From: Azorinus chamasolen
Lineage: Eukaryota > Mollusca > Bivalvia > Cardiida > Solecurtidae
Length of the DNA stretch: 64,000 nucleotides
Assembly (NCBI GenBank): GCA_963576725.1
Contig: OY755240.1
Location: 33,856,620-33,920,619, forward strand
Direction: 5' to 3'
Made by a program: the position numbers and the translations under genes. The notes under the pieces are model-generated. The model was not told where the DNA came from and searched no databases. It saw nothing but the letters and a program-made list of their open reading frames with translations. Within the stretch, counting starts at the first letter, position 1; each line of letters starts with the position of its first letter. Shown here one piece after another: positions 42,356-53,628 of the stretch.

Positions 42356-42586
42356 TTAAAATTCTATTTCCTTTTCCATCAAAGCTAACTGCAACTTTTT
42401 GTCTTTCTCCAAGTTCTCTAACTCTATTCTCTTTAGATCTCTCTCCAACATTCTCTCTTCTCTTTCTCTTTCTTGCGCTTCTTTCTTTTCGACATACTCA
42501 AGAAGCTCTTGACCAGAAAGACCAAGCTGTTTGCCTATATCAATGAGCCCTAAAGTTTTCTCCAAACTGAGAAATAAATGAAACAC
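42356..42586 (-). pseudogene. Coiled-coil N-terminal part of Gag, cut off by a stop
   Basis: Encodes LGLIDIGKQLGLSGQELLEY, then a charged heptad-like stretch (KKEAQEREREERMLERDLKR, LENLEKDKKLQLALM). It ends at TAA (42356-42358), which is in the same frame as the main Gag-Pol frame 48 nt further on. Related Gag proteins carry such a charged coiled coil directly before the KLPKLPxF block, so the stop is probably a mutation. The frame opens just after TTTATTTCTCAG, a possible splice acceptor. Confidence 0.7.
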
Positions 42587-42682
42587 TATTCTATGTACAC
42601 TATTTACAACAAAACAATAAAAATGATACTGCTAAACACTCGGTACAAAATAGTAGACACTGAGACACACAACTCAACTGAG

Positions 42683-42700
42683 ATCCTGCCGAGATCGCCA
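42683..42700 (-). other. Primer binding site of the GMR1-like element
   Basis: On the minus strand TGGCGATCTCGGCAGGAT starts 2 nt after the 5' LTR. The complement ends in GCCA, as the 3' end of a tRNA with discriminator G would. The tRNA species is not assigned. Confidence 0.6.
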
Positions 42701-42702
42701 AA

Positions 42703-43672
42703 TGTCACAAAAATGTGATGCAAGTTCTTTTAAATATTAAATGTATCAACAACATCTAACTACTATTCACAAGTTTTATTTTCTACCCTTACATATAACA
42801 CTATACCGACTAACTATACTAGCAAAACAATATGGTGCTAAAGAGTGTCCACTAAGTTAATACTCTGCACTTAAATAGTTCACCAACCAATGTGTCATAA
42901 ACTTGTCTCCACTAAGGATAATAGACAAGATATAGTACCACTAAGGATAATATGGTCCAAGGATAACTACAGTTCTTCCACTAAGGATGATTCCTGGACT
43001 ATAGGACTGGTGCTCTAACACACGTAATTACATACTCTAAGGATGACTGTTCCACCTAGGAGATACGTATATAGTTCTAGCTTACTTTGCTCTATACAGA
43101 ATTGTCCACTTAGGATAATACCAGCTATATACCCCACCCAGAGGTAGCCACGTGTTCCACACCGGAATTAAACATGGGTCCACAAAGGATTCTCAGCTTT
43201 CCACATTGGATACGTTATGGCCAGTGCCGATATTAAAGGATACAGCCCTTTAGCAACCCGCTAGTCATAGCCCAAACTTCTCAGCCCGTCCATGCCATCT
43301 GGACTGCAAATATTATCAAAGTTTGCCTACTGACCGTGCAACAAAATGTTTTCAATAATGAAACAATGCAATCAACATTTGCGTATGTTACAACAAATAA
43401 AATACAGCATTTAGATATGAAATAAACAACTCAAAACTCTCAGAAATATGCCACATGTACTCACATAAATCCAGATATTTGGCCGCACCAATTTACCTCA
43501 TGCCAATAAATACATGTTAACCGTCTGCCAAGTGAGTGTGTACTGAAACCACTGGTCACTTGTATACCTGGCTATCACACGCCTGACTGACCACACTATC
43601 TACACCTGTGGATTTATCTACCTAAGTTAGTGTCTATGCTAACTCTGTATACATGTCAACATTTTTGTGACA
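42703..43672 (-). repeat. 5' LTR of the GMR1-like element
   Basis: 970 bp; it should contain the promoter. Contains repeated CCACTAAGGATAAT blocks. Apart from two gaps relative to the 3' LTR (about 13 and 104 bp) the two LTRs look identical over the parts compared by eye, indicating a recent insertion. Confidence 0.93.
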
Positions 43673-43677
43673 TACAG

Positions 43678-44461
43678 AAACGGTGAAGAATGAATGTATC
43701 ACACAGAAATGTCATTTTCTGTAAACCGACTGAGAAATTCTTTACAACATTATGTGTTGTACATATACTATGGCGACAATGATATAATGATTTGTAAATA
43801 TGCTGAACAATACATGCTTCGATTAGTTCAATGTCTCTTGTATTCCACGAGATGTACCAGTTAAACACCATTATCTTACCTCCTACTAAGTTCTGGCCAT
43901 TCCATTGGTCAATTGAGGTCACGTGAAAACCTCATAAAACCCATATGGGGTTAATAAAAATCCATATGTCTTTGCAAGAGTTAATTCCCTTGCTTTACAG
44001 CCATATGCTTTTCTCCAACTTATGATATTCATTTATGTTTATCCTAACATATTAGTTGTTAAAAAAAGAATACATATACTTTCTGCTTTATTGGCATTGA
44101 CATACATTAGTTAGTTTTATAATGATACAAAACATAGAAACGACATTTGAGAATTTTCTTTTTTTTTGTATTAAAGGGAGGTAATTAATTTACATGATAA
44201 ATAATTCTGTTTATTGTCATATAAAGGTCGAAAGAGTTAATTCCCTTGTTAATCCTCGAAAATACGTCCGCTCATAGCTATACATGTAGGCCTATGATGC
44301 AATCATGCGTGTAAATGCTTGGAATTAAATGTAGTCGGTAAGATAAATTCGTTATGTAGTGCTTCGCCTCGTCCGATATGAATATTTGCTGGCATATTCC
44401 ATATTAGGGACACTAAGCACTGCATAACTGATATTTAACCCCGAGTTCTCTCTTTTTCTGT
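43678..44461. other. Non-coding A+T-rich stretch
   Basis: A weak palindrome at about 44345-44420 (TTATGTAGTGCTTCG / AAGCACTGCATAAC). Nothing else recognised. Confidence 0.4.
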
Positions 44462-44995
44462 CTATTTTAATTCTACTTCATTCTCAGTGTTGTTATATTT
44501 TCTGGTCCTTCGGGATCATAAGTTTTGATGTTATTAGTTTTGAAAATTGAATACTGCTTAAGCCGGTGCTAGGGGGCGTGAGTAGTGTTGCACTTTTAAT
44601 TACTACTCATGAACAGACTCAATAAAACCGAGTCTGCAATTTTCTCTTTTTGCATTTCTACTTTTGCTTTCGAAGGATCACCCATTTTCAGATTATATGT
44701 ACTTCACAACAGCAGGTGTTAAGTGCTTGTGTGGCGGCCGTAAAAAGTCGCCCGGTACTTCATTCTCAGTGTTGTTATATTTTCTGGTCCTTCGGGATCA
44801 TAAGTTTTGATGTTATTAGTTTTGAAAATTGAATACTGCTTAAGCCGGTGCTAGGGGGCGTGAGTAGTGTTGCATTTTTAATTACTACTCATGGACAGAC
44901 CCAATAAAACCTAGTCTGCAATTTTCTCTTTTTGCATTTCTACTTTTGCTTTCGAAGGATCACCCATTTTCAGATTATATTTACATACATCGACG
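44462..44995. repeat. Two further copies of the ~280-bp SINE-like repeat, in tandem
   Basis: Each unit runs GTTATATTTTCTGGTCCTTC, AATACTGCTTAAGCCGGTGC, TTAATTACTACTCATG, AATAAAACC and TTTCGAAGGATCACCC. They are joined by GTGTGGCGGCCGTAAAAAGTC. The copies are closer to each other than to those at 36 kb. Confidence 0.75.
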
Positions 44996-45620
44996 TTTCA
45001 TTGCATTTTCTGCTTGTAGATTGTAGTGTACAAGCCATTAGATTGGCATCTCCTCAAAAGGTGATACTTTTAATAGAAATATATTTTTCAATCACCATTG
45101 CAGTGATGTACTGATGCTGATAAAGCAAACGAAATATGTATACAATTCATATGAACCGAGACACCAGCCTACACATGATGCGTTTACTTTATTTGATAAG
45201 TTCTTGGTTCAGTAATTTGTTCTTTAGTCAAGCCATACTACAGGCTAAATCATTTCAAATCATTTCATGGCCATTTGTGATACCCAAATCATTATTCATG
45301 GAAAAGCAAGTAAGCAGGATGATTTAGATAAAACTTAATCCTCCTAATTTTTATTTTGAACTTGGTTTAAAATTTCATATAATACTTGGAAATTGAAACA
45401 GTCTGTTATTTGTATCTTAATTGTTAATTTGTTTTCATACCAGAAAGGTTCACACTCGCGCCCGAATACGAAAAAGCAAATACTGGGTAAAAACATCATC
45501 TTTTGAAATAATACCCGCTAAATCATAACTTGAAAGCTGTTAAATATATTTCGATGTATTTCGAACTTGTTTCGGTGTACTTGGAGCATAACGGATGATA
45601 AAGAAATTCATTTCTACAGT
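44996..45620. other. Non-coding A+T-rich stretch
   Basis: Short open frames here have no family resemblance. Nothing recognised. Confidence 0.35.
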
Positions 45621-45624
45621 CTTT

Positions 45625-46270
45625 TTATGTCCCCGTTGACGATAGTCAGGGGGCATTATGTTTTGCACATGCCCGTCTGTCCGTGTTTTACGCTTTTAGA
45701 TGCAGTTGGTTGTCACAGTTTTTCAAGTGTTATAAGTCAGTAAGTTCTACACTTATACACATGAAACTTCTCATATAAATCAATTGTCATCTGTGCTATT
45801 ATTTGGCACTCCACCCATGCTGTCCGCAAGCCCAAGGTCGAGGTCAAATGACTTGGACATTTTACGTCCAGTTGGTTGTTACATTTACGTGCAGTTGGTT
45901 GTCACAGTTTTTCATTGTCTTATATTTCCCTAACCACTGTAGTTATTGCCATGGAATTGCATATACACATTAAACACCATCCATACTTTCATTGCGCACC
46001 CAGCACATGCTGCCCACAAACCCAAGGTCAAGGTAAAACGACTTGGAAATTTTACATGCAGTTGGCTGTCACAGTTTTTTCAGTCTTATATGTCCCCAAC
46101 TACTGGAGCTATTCACATGGGATTGCATATACACATTAAATACCATCTATACTTTCATTGCACACCCACCCATGCAGCCCGAAATCCCTATGGCAAGGTC
46201 AAATGAATTTTGCGTGCAGCTAGGCAAGCACCTACACGGGGGCATCGCCGTATCTTACAGACAATTTTCT
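45625..46270. repeat. Repeat element with three ~170-bp internal units
   Basis: Starts near TATGTCCCCGTTGACGATAG and CAGGGGGCAT and ends near GGGGGCATCGCCGTATCTTA. In between, GTTGGTTGTCACAGTTTTTC, GCATATACACATTAAA and CCCAAGGTCAAGGT recur three times. The outer GGGGGCAT phrases are direct rather than inverted. Type not assigned. Confidence 0.65.
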
Positions 46271-46274
46271 AGTT

Positions 46275-47236
46275 TAAAAATAATTCCCCTTCTTTTATTT
46301 GATTTAAGCATTAATATTCATGACTATGCTTATGAACAGGATAAATCAAAGACCATTGTATTTCTTATATATTTGAAAAAAGATTGATAATGTTAGCTCC
46401 CAGCTGCCAAAGACCCTGTGATATAATCTTATTCTCTATACGTTGACGCTGGCCGGGCGTACATTTGCTATCGAAGCTATCGAAACTCAATAAAATGCAG
46501 ATAACCCAAAAGAGGCACTTTTTTGTACATAATATCACCTATATTTCTCTCAATGGAGTGGTTTTATATATAAGAATATATCTCTTTGAATTTGGAGCAT
46601 CACAAATGATTTCAGATCTAGTTTTCACCATTTGCCTGTCTTTTATTCTCTCTCTTTTTCGTTTCGGGGGGGGGGGGGGGGGTCTCATTAATATTCATTC
46701 ATGAATGTGCTAATGAACTTGTAAACGATATGATATTCTAAATTAAAGACCAGTGTATTATTTTATGTTTGGTAACAAGTTGATACTGTTAGCCTCCAGC
46801 TTTCGAATGCCTTGAGATATAATGTTATCTTCCCTTTGCGCTGATGCTGTCCGGACGTACGTCGGCTATGGATACGGAAAATTCAATCAAAATGCATATA
46901 AGCCATGGAGACACGATTTTGTCTTTTGTATAATACTCTCCTTGAGGATGTTGTATGTAAAAGAACATATATAGGTGTATTTGGAGCATCACAGGTGATT
47001 TCAGATCTGGTTTTCACAATCTTCTAGTCTGTTTTCCTTCAATTTTCGGTTTTCTCATTACTATTCATGATTGTGTAAATAAGATAATTAACAAAAACAT
47101 TTTGTTAATTAAGGACCAATGTCTTACCTTTAGTTTGACACCAGTTTCAAAGTCTCAATGCCCAAAATAGCATAGATATACTACATTATAGCCTTTACAT
47201 ACCGTCGTTGTCAAGACCAATGGTTGCCATGGAAAC
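46275..47236. repeat. ~400-bp tandem repeat related to 31.5-32.9 kb
   Basis: Two to three units share TTAATATTCATGACTATGC, TGATACTGTTAGCCTCCAGC or variants, GCTGATGCTGTCCGGACGTA and GGTTGCCATGGAAACGGT (47222). A (G)n run of ~18 is at 46665-46682. No gene. Confidence 0.65.
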
Positions 47237-47374
47237 GGTAGAAATACTCATAGCAGGAATGAGTTTCATGGGTACATTTTATATTTCCATTCAGCAGACC
47301 CTACCAAACCTGGTACCCATGAAAAAAAGTCAGACGGGAGTGCACGGTAACCCTGGTTGTCCATGGGGGTATAT

Positions 47375-47600
47375 GTTTGCAATTTCGACTCGGCGAATTC
47401 GAGCTGTTTGCAAATGCGAATCAGTGGATCCAATCTAATTGCAAATGCGAGTTAGTGAATTCAAACGTTTTGCAAATACGAGTCAAATGAGCCAGCATGT
47501 TTGCAAAGACGGGTCATATGAAATATGACTTTTAGATATTTGCAAATACGAGTCAGTGGATGCAAGTCATTTTGCATATGCTTGTAAATAGAGCAAGCTG
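47375..47600. repeat. ~34-bp degenerate repeat
   Basis: Five to six units with TTTGCAAATACGAGTCAGTGG. The phrase TTTGCAAA and following bases recall TTAA MITE cores. Confidence 0.65.
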
Positions 47601-49024
47601 GGCGGATAGCGTGATAAAAGATACCACAACCAAATGTAGTCTCTGTGAACATTTATGTGAGACATAATGACAAAATTAACAATGCTTACATTGATTTCTA
47701 TAATGACATATCACCACCGGATGTTATAGCCCTCGCTGGAACTCTAGGAATAGAGGTATATAAAGCCCTCGGGCCTATATCAAGCTGACGGGCCTATATC
47801 ACTCTGCAGCCCTAGTCACCCATGTTGGCGAAAATTTCAGCAGATCAGAGATAGAGCAGAAACTAATTATCAGCATGAAAACGGTTTTAAAAACTAAATT
47901 GAGAGAATAGCACTATTCTCACGTCATTTGGATGACGTCAAAATGACGGTTTTACAAGTTTCAAAATATGGGCGTTGGAACTAGCGGTTAGACTGCACTT
48001 TACCGGTACGTGTACTGTGCATGTGCAGAAATCTGAATCGGTTCGAGCGAGGATTGTCTTTGTAAAAGCGATGGATTGGAAATTTGGGATAATCAGTATG
48101 TGTACGAGCACTTTGATACCATTTGCAGCATCGGAGCAGAATAAGACCTTCGCCTTGTATCGGGTTTCTGTTGCTATAAATTTAGAACAATTATCTTGGC
48201 AGCGGGCATATATCGGTTATAGGCCCGATGTTAGGTCCGTATAAGCCCGCTCGGACAATACGACTGATTTTTTTTTTACCGATATAGGACCATTTTGAGT
48301 GTAAAAATGTTACTATTTATAGTAACAAATGTAATATTCAGATCTATATATTTCCATAAGTAAACATCTAGCAGATAAACAGAGCATAAAAAGGCGTGTC
48401 TATGGAGTAAAGAATTAATATAGTTACTTTCAGAAATCCACCAATCACAATTTAATCTTTAGGAGAAGTTTCATTACGAATATTGCTACATGTGCGACTC
48501 GCCTCTTTAGTACTTAGCCGGCTGAAAAACTACTGTTTGCGCAACGTTGGATATGTTCAATGATGACTATGTCCTATTCGATCACACGTTTGGAAATCAT
48601 TGACCGAATGTAAAACACCTCGTACGCTGATGAGGCGTCGAGTAACTGTGCGTATCATCCACGTTGTTTGCCAAGGCGACGAATAGCGGGATAATGGTTA
48701 ATAGTTTAGACGAGTCATGTCCTTCACATATTTTTTTTTTACAAAAATCCACATGATAATTCTAATGGTGTCAATTGATGACAACTTACACTCCGGGGGA
48801 CGTTTAGATTTCGAAGTGCGAGCGGACTTTCTTGTACCCCGCTTTGAAAAAACTGCATGCACACATCTGGATCTGCTTAATTTTGACTACGTCGAATTCG
48901 ATGATGCTTTTGGGAAACTATTGACCGAATATCAAACAGCTTATATCTTGACGAGACACCGAATTACTTGGCGTCTCATCTGGGTCAAAGCCGTTTGCAA
49001 ATGCGAGGTGGTGGAATAAAAATT
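47601..49024. other. Non-coding, dispersed repeat shared with 22 kb
   Basis: 48015-48160 (GTGCATGTGCAGAAATCTGA, GGATTGTCTTTGTAAAAGCG) is the inverted counterpart of 22000-22150. Degraded TTAA MITE pieces lie at about 48300-48420 (CTATGGAGTAAAGAATTAA). Frames at 47975 and 48717 have no family resemblance. Confidence 0.45.
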
Positions 49025-49175
49025 AAAGCGGCATGATACGGGTTAAGGTGGCTGGATAAGGGTTACTTAAGATGGCAGGATAAGGTTTAAGGTGGCTGGA
49101 TATGGGTTAAGGTAGATGAATAGGGGTTAAGGTGGCATGATAAAGGTTAAGGTTGCGGAGTAAGGGTTAACGATG
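49025..49175. repeat. ~23-bp minisatellite
   Basis: Six to seven units with GGTTAAGGTGGCTGGATAAG. Confidence 0.85.
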
Positions 49176-50209
49176 TAGGTTAATATCATATCTGAAGGGT
49201 TTCTTTTTAAAATCAACATAATAATACTCGTGTGTCAGCCATTGACAAAACTAGACTGCGGGAGATGATTCAATTACGATGTTGCTATACGTGCGACCAG
49301 AATCTCGCGCAGTTTACCCATATCTCACCATCCAAGATCTGACTCACATTTGCAAATAGTTTGGATCCAGATGAGACGTCAAGTAAGTCGGTGTGTCATC
49401 AGGATTCAAGCTATTTGATATTCGGTCAATGATCTCTCTTAAGCTTGATCGAATATGAAATAGTCAATACTGCACACTATCCCATTTTCAGCAGACTTTA
49501 TGTCTTTTCATAGCGATGTAAGGGTTACGATAATCCTATTTATGCATGTAATTCATTCATAGACATAAACCATTTATGCCATAAATATTCATGTAAGAAT
49601 TAATGGCATCATGAATATGAATTACATTAATTGTTATAATAACACATGAGCACAGGACGTTTTGGCCATGGCAGGAACTTTATAATCAGGTCTATATAAG
49701 TTCATAAGCAAACAGAGCAGATCCTGGTCAGGCAGCTCCTATAGGGCTCTACTGGGTCTACTCTGTTTTGAAAGTGAGAGCTTGGGCAAAAAGCAAACAG
49801 TGTATATCTAGATCAATCGAGGCGATGGTCTCTATCGTTTGTAACCTAACACATATCCACCTTTTGGTTTAAACATATTTTGTTTCGCAATTTACAACAT
49901 GCATAAATATACATAACTCTAATTAGGATTGGAATGGAAGCTAGTAGCTTATTAAATTCCTCTCCTTAGTATATAGTACAGTACAAAAGCAGTTGTTCAT
50001 CGCAACGAATGATAAACATTAGTAATACATGAAAACTATAAACTTCTCAAAATGAATGGACGCTTGAAATATCAACCTGTTGAATTGAGAAAGAAAAGAG
50101 ATGTGAAAGTGAGAGGTACAGTATAAAATGATTAGAACGAGAAGTGAAAGTCTGTGGCGGATACAAAACATTTCGTGCTAGTATTAAATTACCGTGTCCA
50201 ACTGAGTAG
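49176..50209. other. Non-coding, TTAA MITE copies
   Basis: A MITE core at about 49350-49425 (AAATAGTTTGGATCCAGATG / CATCAGGATTCAAGCTATTT). A family A copy in reverse orientation at about 49565-49785 (AAGCAAACAGAGCAGATCC, GGGTCTACTCTGTTTTG). No gene. Confidence 0.5.
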
Positions 50210-50840
50210 ATGCAGATCTACTTATATAATTATACATGGCGTTCCTGACATAACTGCAGAAAATATTTGAGTATTCATTTCAATTGACAGTCTAGGATCT
50301 CCGAATAGCATGATTTTTGAGTCTGGTCTACAAATAGGGTTGATGTTGTTAAATAGTTCAACCCGAACTTCATTGTGCAGTGGACATGAAAGTAGATAAT
50401 GTTCAGTACTTTCGACGTTGCCGCAACGACAAAGAGGGGAATCTACTAGGTTTTTTTCTGGAACAACACAAGGTTGAGCAAATTGCAGTTTGTTCGCAAG
50501 CGGGTGTGTAATACATGTCCTTTTTGACTTCCACACCTATAAAAGGAAGGTGGTTCTGGCGTTCTACGTTTATTTAACGAATTTTTAAATTTCTATTACG
50601 GATCCAGAGCTTTTAATATCTTGAAGCAAAGAGTTCCACATATTTATTACGGAAGGAAGAAATGACTCAGCATAGAGTTTAGTTCGAGAGAAAGGAATTC
50701 GGAGATTACCGGAATTTCGTAAACTATATTGTGAGAATTCCCTGACTTGAGATGGAATCAGTGATGACAAATATGCTGGTGTTAAATGATGTACCATTTT
50801 GTAAAACAGAACTAGTTTGTGCTTCTGTCGTCTATCCTGT
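50210..50840 (-). pseudogene. LINE 3' fragment (RT C-terminal region with Cys-rich motif)
   Basis: The minus strand reads HKLVLFYKMVHHLTPAYLSS, then REFSQYSLRNSGNLRIPFS, SFLPSVINMWNSLL, after a frame break FKNSLNKRRTPEPPSFYRCG, HTRLRTN, and after another break LVDSPLCRCGNVESTEHYLL with SCPLH. This order is the C-terminal tail of a LINE pol, ending in the C-x-C-x8-H-x4-C type motif. It differs from the LINE at 28.3-28.9 kb. At least two frame breaks; 5'-truncated. Confidence 0.82.
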
Positions 50841-50859
50841 TATAGAATATGAATATTAA

Positions 50860-51060
50860 TTTTATTAGATGAATTTATATTATGTAAATTGTTCAAAGGA
50901 TTTATTCTGCTTTGACAGAAAGACTGTAGATACAGATATACATCATGTGATAAGCAAACATAGCAGACACTAATCAGACGTCTAGTACAGGTCCGTTTGA
51001 TCTGAGTCTACTCTGTTTGCCAAGGTGTGAAAAAGCGTTCAAATGAGGAAAAGGGTTTAT
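50860..51060. mobile_element. TTAA MITE family A copy, degraded
   Basis: Reverse orientation: GATAAGCAAACATAGCAGAC, hairpin ACGTCTAGTACAGGTCCGTT, TGAGTCTACTCTGTTTGCC, ending GAGGAAAAGGGTTTA. It abuts the 42-bp array. Confidence 0.55.
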
Positions 51061-51124
51061 GCAGGATGAAAGTTATGCAACATATCCTCAAGGAGCATGC
51101 AATCATCTGTTCCATGAAGGCCTT

Positions 51125-51660
51125 GTGCGAGTGTGCATTTCATTTGTGCTTCTGATGTTTATGTGCTCTGTCGTGCTCCTTTCATTTGTGCTTCTGATGT
51201 ATATGTGCTCTGTCGTGCGCCTTTCATTTGTGCTTCTGATGTTTGTGTGCTCTGTTGTGGTTTGTGTGCTCTGTCGTGTGCCTTTGTGCTTCTAGTGTTT
51301 GTGTGCTCTGTCGTGTGCCTTTGTGCTGCTGGTGTTTGTGTGCTCTGTCATGTTCCTTTCCTTCTTGTGGCATGTGTGTTCTGTCATTTGCCTTTCCATT
51401 TGTGCTTCTGATGTTTATGTGCTCTGTCGTGCTCCTTTCATTTGTGCTTCTGATGTATATGTGCTCTGTCGTGCGCCTTTCATTTGTGCTTCTGATGTTT
51501 GTGTGCTCTGTTGTGGTTTGTGTGCTCTGTCGTGTGCCTTTGTGCTGCTGGTGTTTGTATGAAACGTCATGTTCCTTTCCTTCTTGTGGCATGTGTGTTC
51601 TGTCATTTGCCTTTCCCTCTGGTGGCATGTGTGCTCTTTCGCGTGCCTTTCCAAATTCCC
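51125..51660. repeat. 42-bp minisatellite with a large internal duplication
   Basis: Units of 42 bp (TTTGTGCTTCTGATGTTTAT then GTGCTCTGTCGTGC). Because 42 is a multiple of three, both strands stay open and give periodic products (SFVLLMFMCSVVL, KEHDRAHKHQQHK). The stretch at about 51154-51292 is repeated nearly unchanged at 51405-51546. Not considered a gene. Confidence 0.9.
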
Positions 51661-51691
51661 TACCTGACTTCTATTCTATTTCCACTGTGCA

Positions 51692-51915
51692 TTAACTCTT
51701 AAATCCATAAATACGCCTGTCTATGCCTTTGCATCGACTCTCATAGGGACCGCCTGATCAGGCTCTACTCTATTTGCTTATGCTATGATATAGGTACGAT
51801 TCTACAGCTTCTGACATGGCCAAAACGTTTCATTTTGCTATTACAACAATTAATTTAATTAATATTTATGATGGCATTATTTTTTACGTGAATGTTCATG
51901 GAGAAAAATGTTATG
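51692..51915. mobile_element. TTAA MITE family A copy
   Basis: Begins TTAACTCTTAAATCCATAAA. Contains TTTGCATCGACTCTCATAGG, CAGGCTCTACTCTATTTGC and the family inner block TTCTGACATGGCCAAAACG. The right end is decayed. Confidence 0.65.
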
Positions 51916-52305
51916 CCGCCCAGCCCCTGTCGTATTTTAGTACCCAGTTGTTCTTTACTAACAGACGGTTAAGTGTAATTGTACGTCATATTCGTTCAAC
52001 CTGTTGAATTGCTATTGGTTGGCGTAGGATCTGGATGAAAATGGGTTACAAATATCCGGTAGGTCGTGATAAGCAGTGTAAGAACACCAGGGACATTAGC
52101 TACGTCCTTTAAGTTGTTTGTATAGTTTGAGTAATGAATTTTCATTTAAGAGTCTGCCCATTATGATAACTATTGTTTATTGTATGAAACTATTAGGTAA
52201 GGAATATATCACCATAATAGTAGAATATCAGATCTTTAACCTTTTGCCTGCTAATTGCGACTTGACTTGCATTTGCAAGCAGTTTAGATCCAGACTAGAC
52301 GTCAC
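51916..52305. other. Non-coding stretch
   Basis: Ends in a decayed TTAA-type end (TTTAACCTTTTGCCTGCTAA) and core (CAGTTTAGATCCAGACTAGA) that flow into the next array. Confidence 0.4.
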
Positions 52306-52525
52306 ATCAAGGTACAATGAGTTTGGTACTAGACGCAGAGTAACTGGCTATGCCATCAAGGTACAAAGAGTTTGGTACTAGACGCAGAGTAACTTGACGT
52401 CTCATCAAGGTACAAAGTGTTTGGTACTAGACGCAGAGTAACTCGACGTCTCATCAAGGTACAAAGAGTTTGGTACTAGACGCAGAGTAACTGGGTGCGT
52501 CATCAAGGTACAAGGTGTTTGCTAC
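52306..52525. repeat. 49-bp minisatellite
   Basis: About five units with TTTGGTACTAGACGCAGAGT and CTCATCAAGGTACAAAG. It directly follows a TTAA-type MITE core. Confidence 0.88.
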
Positions 52526-52604
52526 CAGTTTCTCAAAAGTCAATCGTTTCTCAAAAGTTTTAGCGAATCCAAAATTAGTATATAAGTTGTTACAGATCAG
52601 AGTT

Positions 52605-52745
52605 TAAACTGCTATATTAGATCAGAGTTTAAGCTGCTATATAAGATCAGTGTTTAAGCTGCTATATTAGATCAGAGTTTAAGCTGCTATATTAGATCAG
52701 AGTTGAAGGTGCTATATTAGATCAGAGTTTAAGCTGCTATATTTT
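52605..52745. repeat. 25-bp minisatellite
   Basis: Six units of ATTAGATCAGAGTTTAAGCT plus GCTAT. Confidence 0.9.
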
Positions 52746-53628
52746 TTTCAGCAGACTAAATATTAACCCATAAAGGCAAAGTCTGATCGAATGGCTGATC
52801 TGGGTATACTACTTTCAGAAACGTAAAATGACGAGACTATCAAGCAAATGGTTAAGGCAGTGAATTGATGTATGAATACAGTATAAATATCTAAATCGGG
52901 ATTTCAGTATGTATCAGTGCCCGTCTTTATAACAGGCAGTCACTTAACGCACGGTGAATGTCACACAGTCTTTCATCCTGCATTATTCCGCATTAGTTTC
53001 CCCCTGTATTAAGCTGCATTAATCCACCAACGCCTTAAAATAGCTATTCTATTTTAAAGTCATCTTGACTGAACGTTCAGATTATGAGTTTTACTGATGC
53101 TATAGTTAGATCATTCATAGTAATTAAACACTTTTTAATAGCAGTTTACTCTATGCATTCATGCAATACCCAGGTTAATATGAACATTAATTAAAGTATT
53201 AATGTAATAAAAAAAGGAAAATGTATGGCCATGGCAAAACTGTATCGAACTTGAAATAAAGTAAACAGCAGAACATGTATAAAGTAAAGAACAAACACTC
53301 ATCTAGGTCTACACTGTTTGCAAAGGCGTAAATTGTGAGGTTATGAAGTAAGGGCTTACATTAGCACATAATTAGCAACTACAATATTACATGAAAACTA
53401 TCCACTTTTTGTGTATTATACAATCAATAAAATGTAATTATACCCGACTTGTTGGTTGTATCTGTCACTGAAAAGAGAACACGATTACATATAACATACT
53501 GTGAGCAAAAGGTCGTGCTAACATTTGAGCACAGTTTGGAACAAGATGAGCTGTATTATAGCTGAGAATATTACTGCTATGTGTCGCGCTAAAGCGACCA
53601 TAGTAATACACGAGACTGTAGAAGCAAG
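52746..53628. other. Non-coding, pogo-type and TTAA MITE remnants
   Basis: A pogo-type hairpin remnant at 52920-53040 and a family A copy at about 53165-53360 (GGCCATGGCAAAACTGTATC, GGTCTACACTGTTTGCAAA). A short palindrome (TATGTGTCGCGCTAAAGCGA) at 53578-53610 lies just before the second LTR element. No gene. Confidence 0.45.

Larger units (their letters stand above)
36858..43672 (-). mobile_element. Full-length GMR1-like Ty3/Gypsy LTR retrotransposon
   Basis: 6815 bp on the minus strand, flanked by the 5-bp direct repeat TACAG (36853-36857 and 43673-43677). LTRs begin TGTCACAAAAATG and end CATTTTTGTGACA. The coding order along the transcript is Gag, CCHC knuckle, protease, integrase, reverse transcriptase, RNase H. 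In ordinary Ty3/Gypsy elements integrase is last; integrase before a Gypsy-type RT is the known hallmark of the GMR1 clade. The primer site follows the 5' LTR (TGGCGATCTCGGCAGGATC) and a polypurine tract (AAAAGGAGGGTA) precedes the 3' LTR. Three coding lesions make it non-autonomous. Confidence 0.93.

Noticed and set aside
48717..49019. 100-codon plus-strand frame
   Set aside because: No recognisable domain; ends in MITE core sequence.
51224..51695. 134- and 150-codon frames on both strands
   Set aside because: Products of the 42-bp tandem unit.
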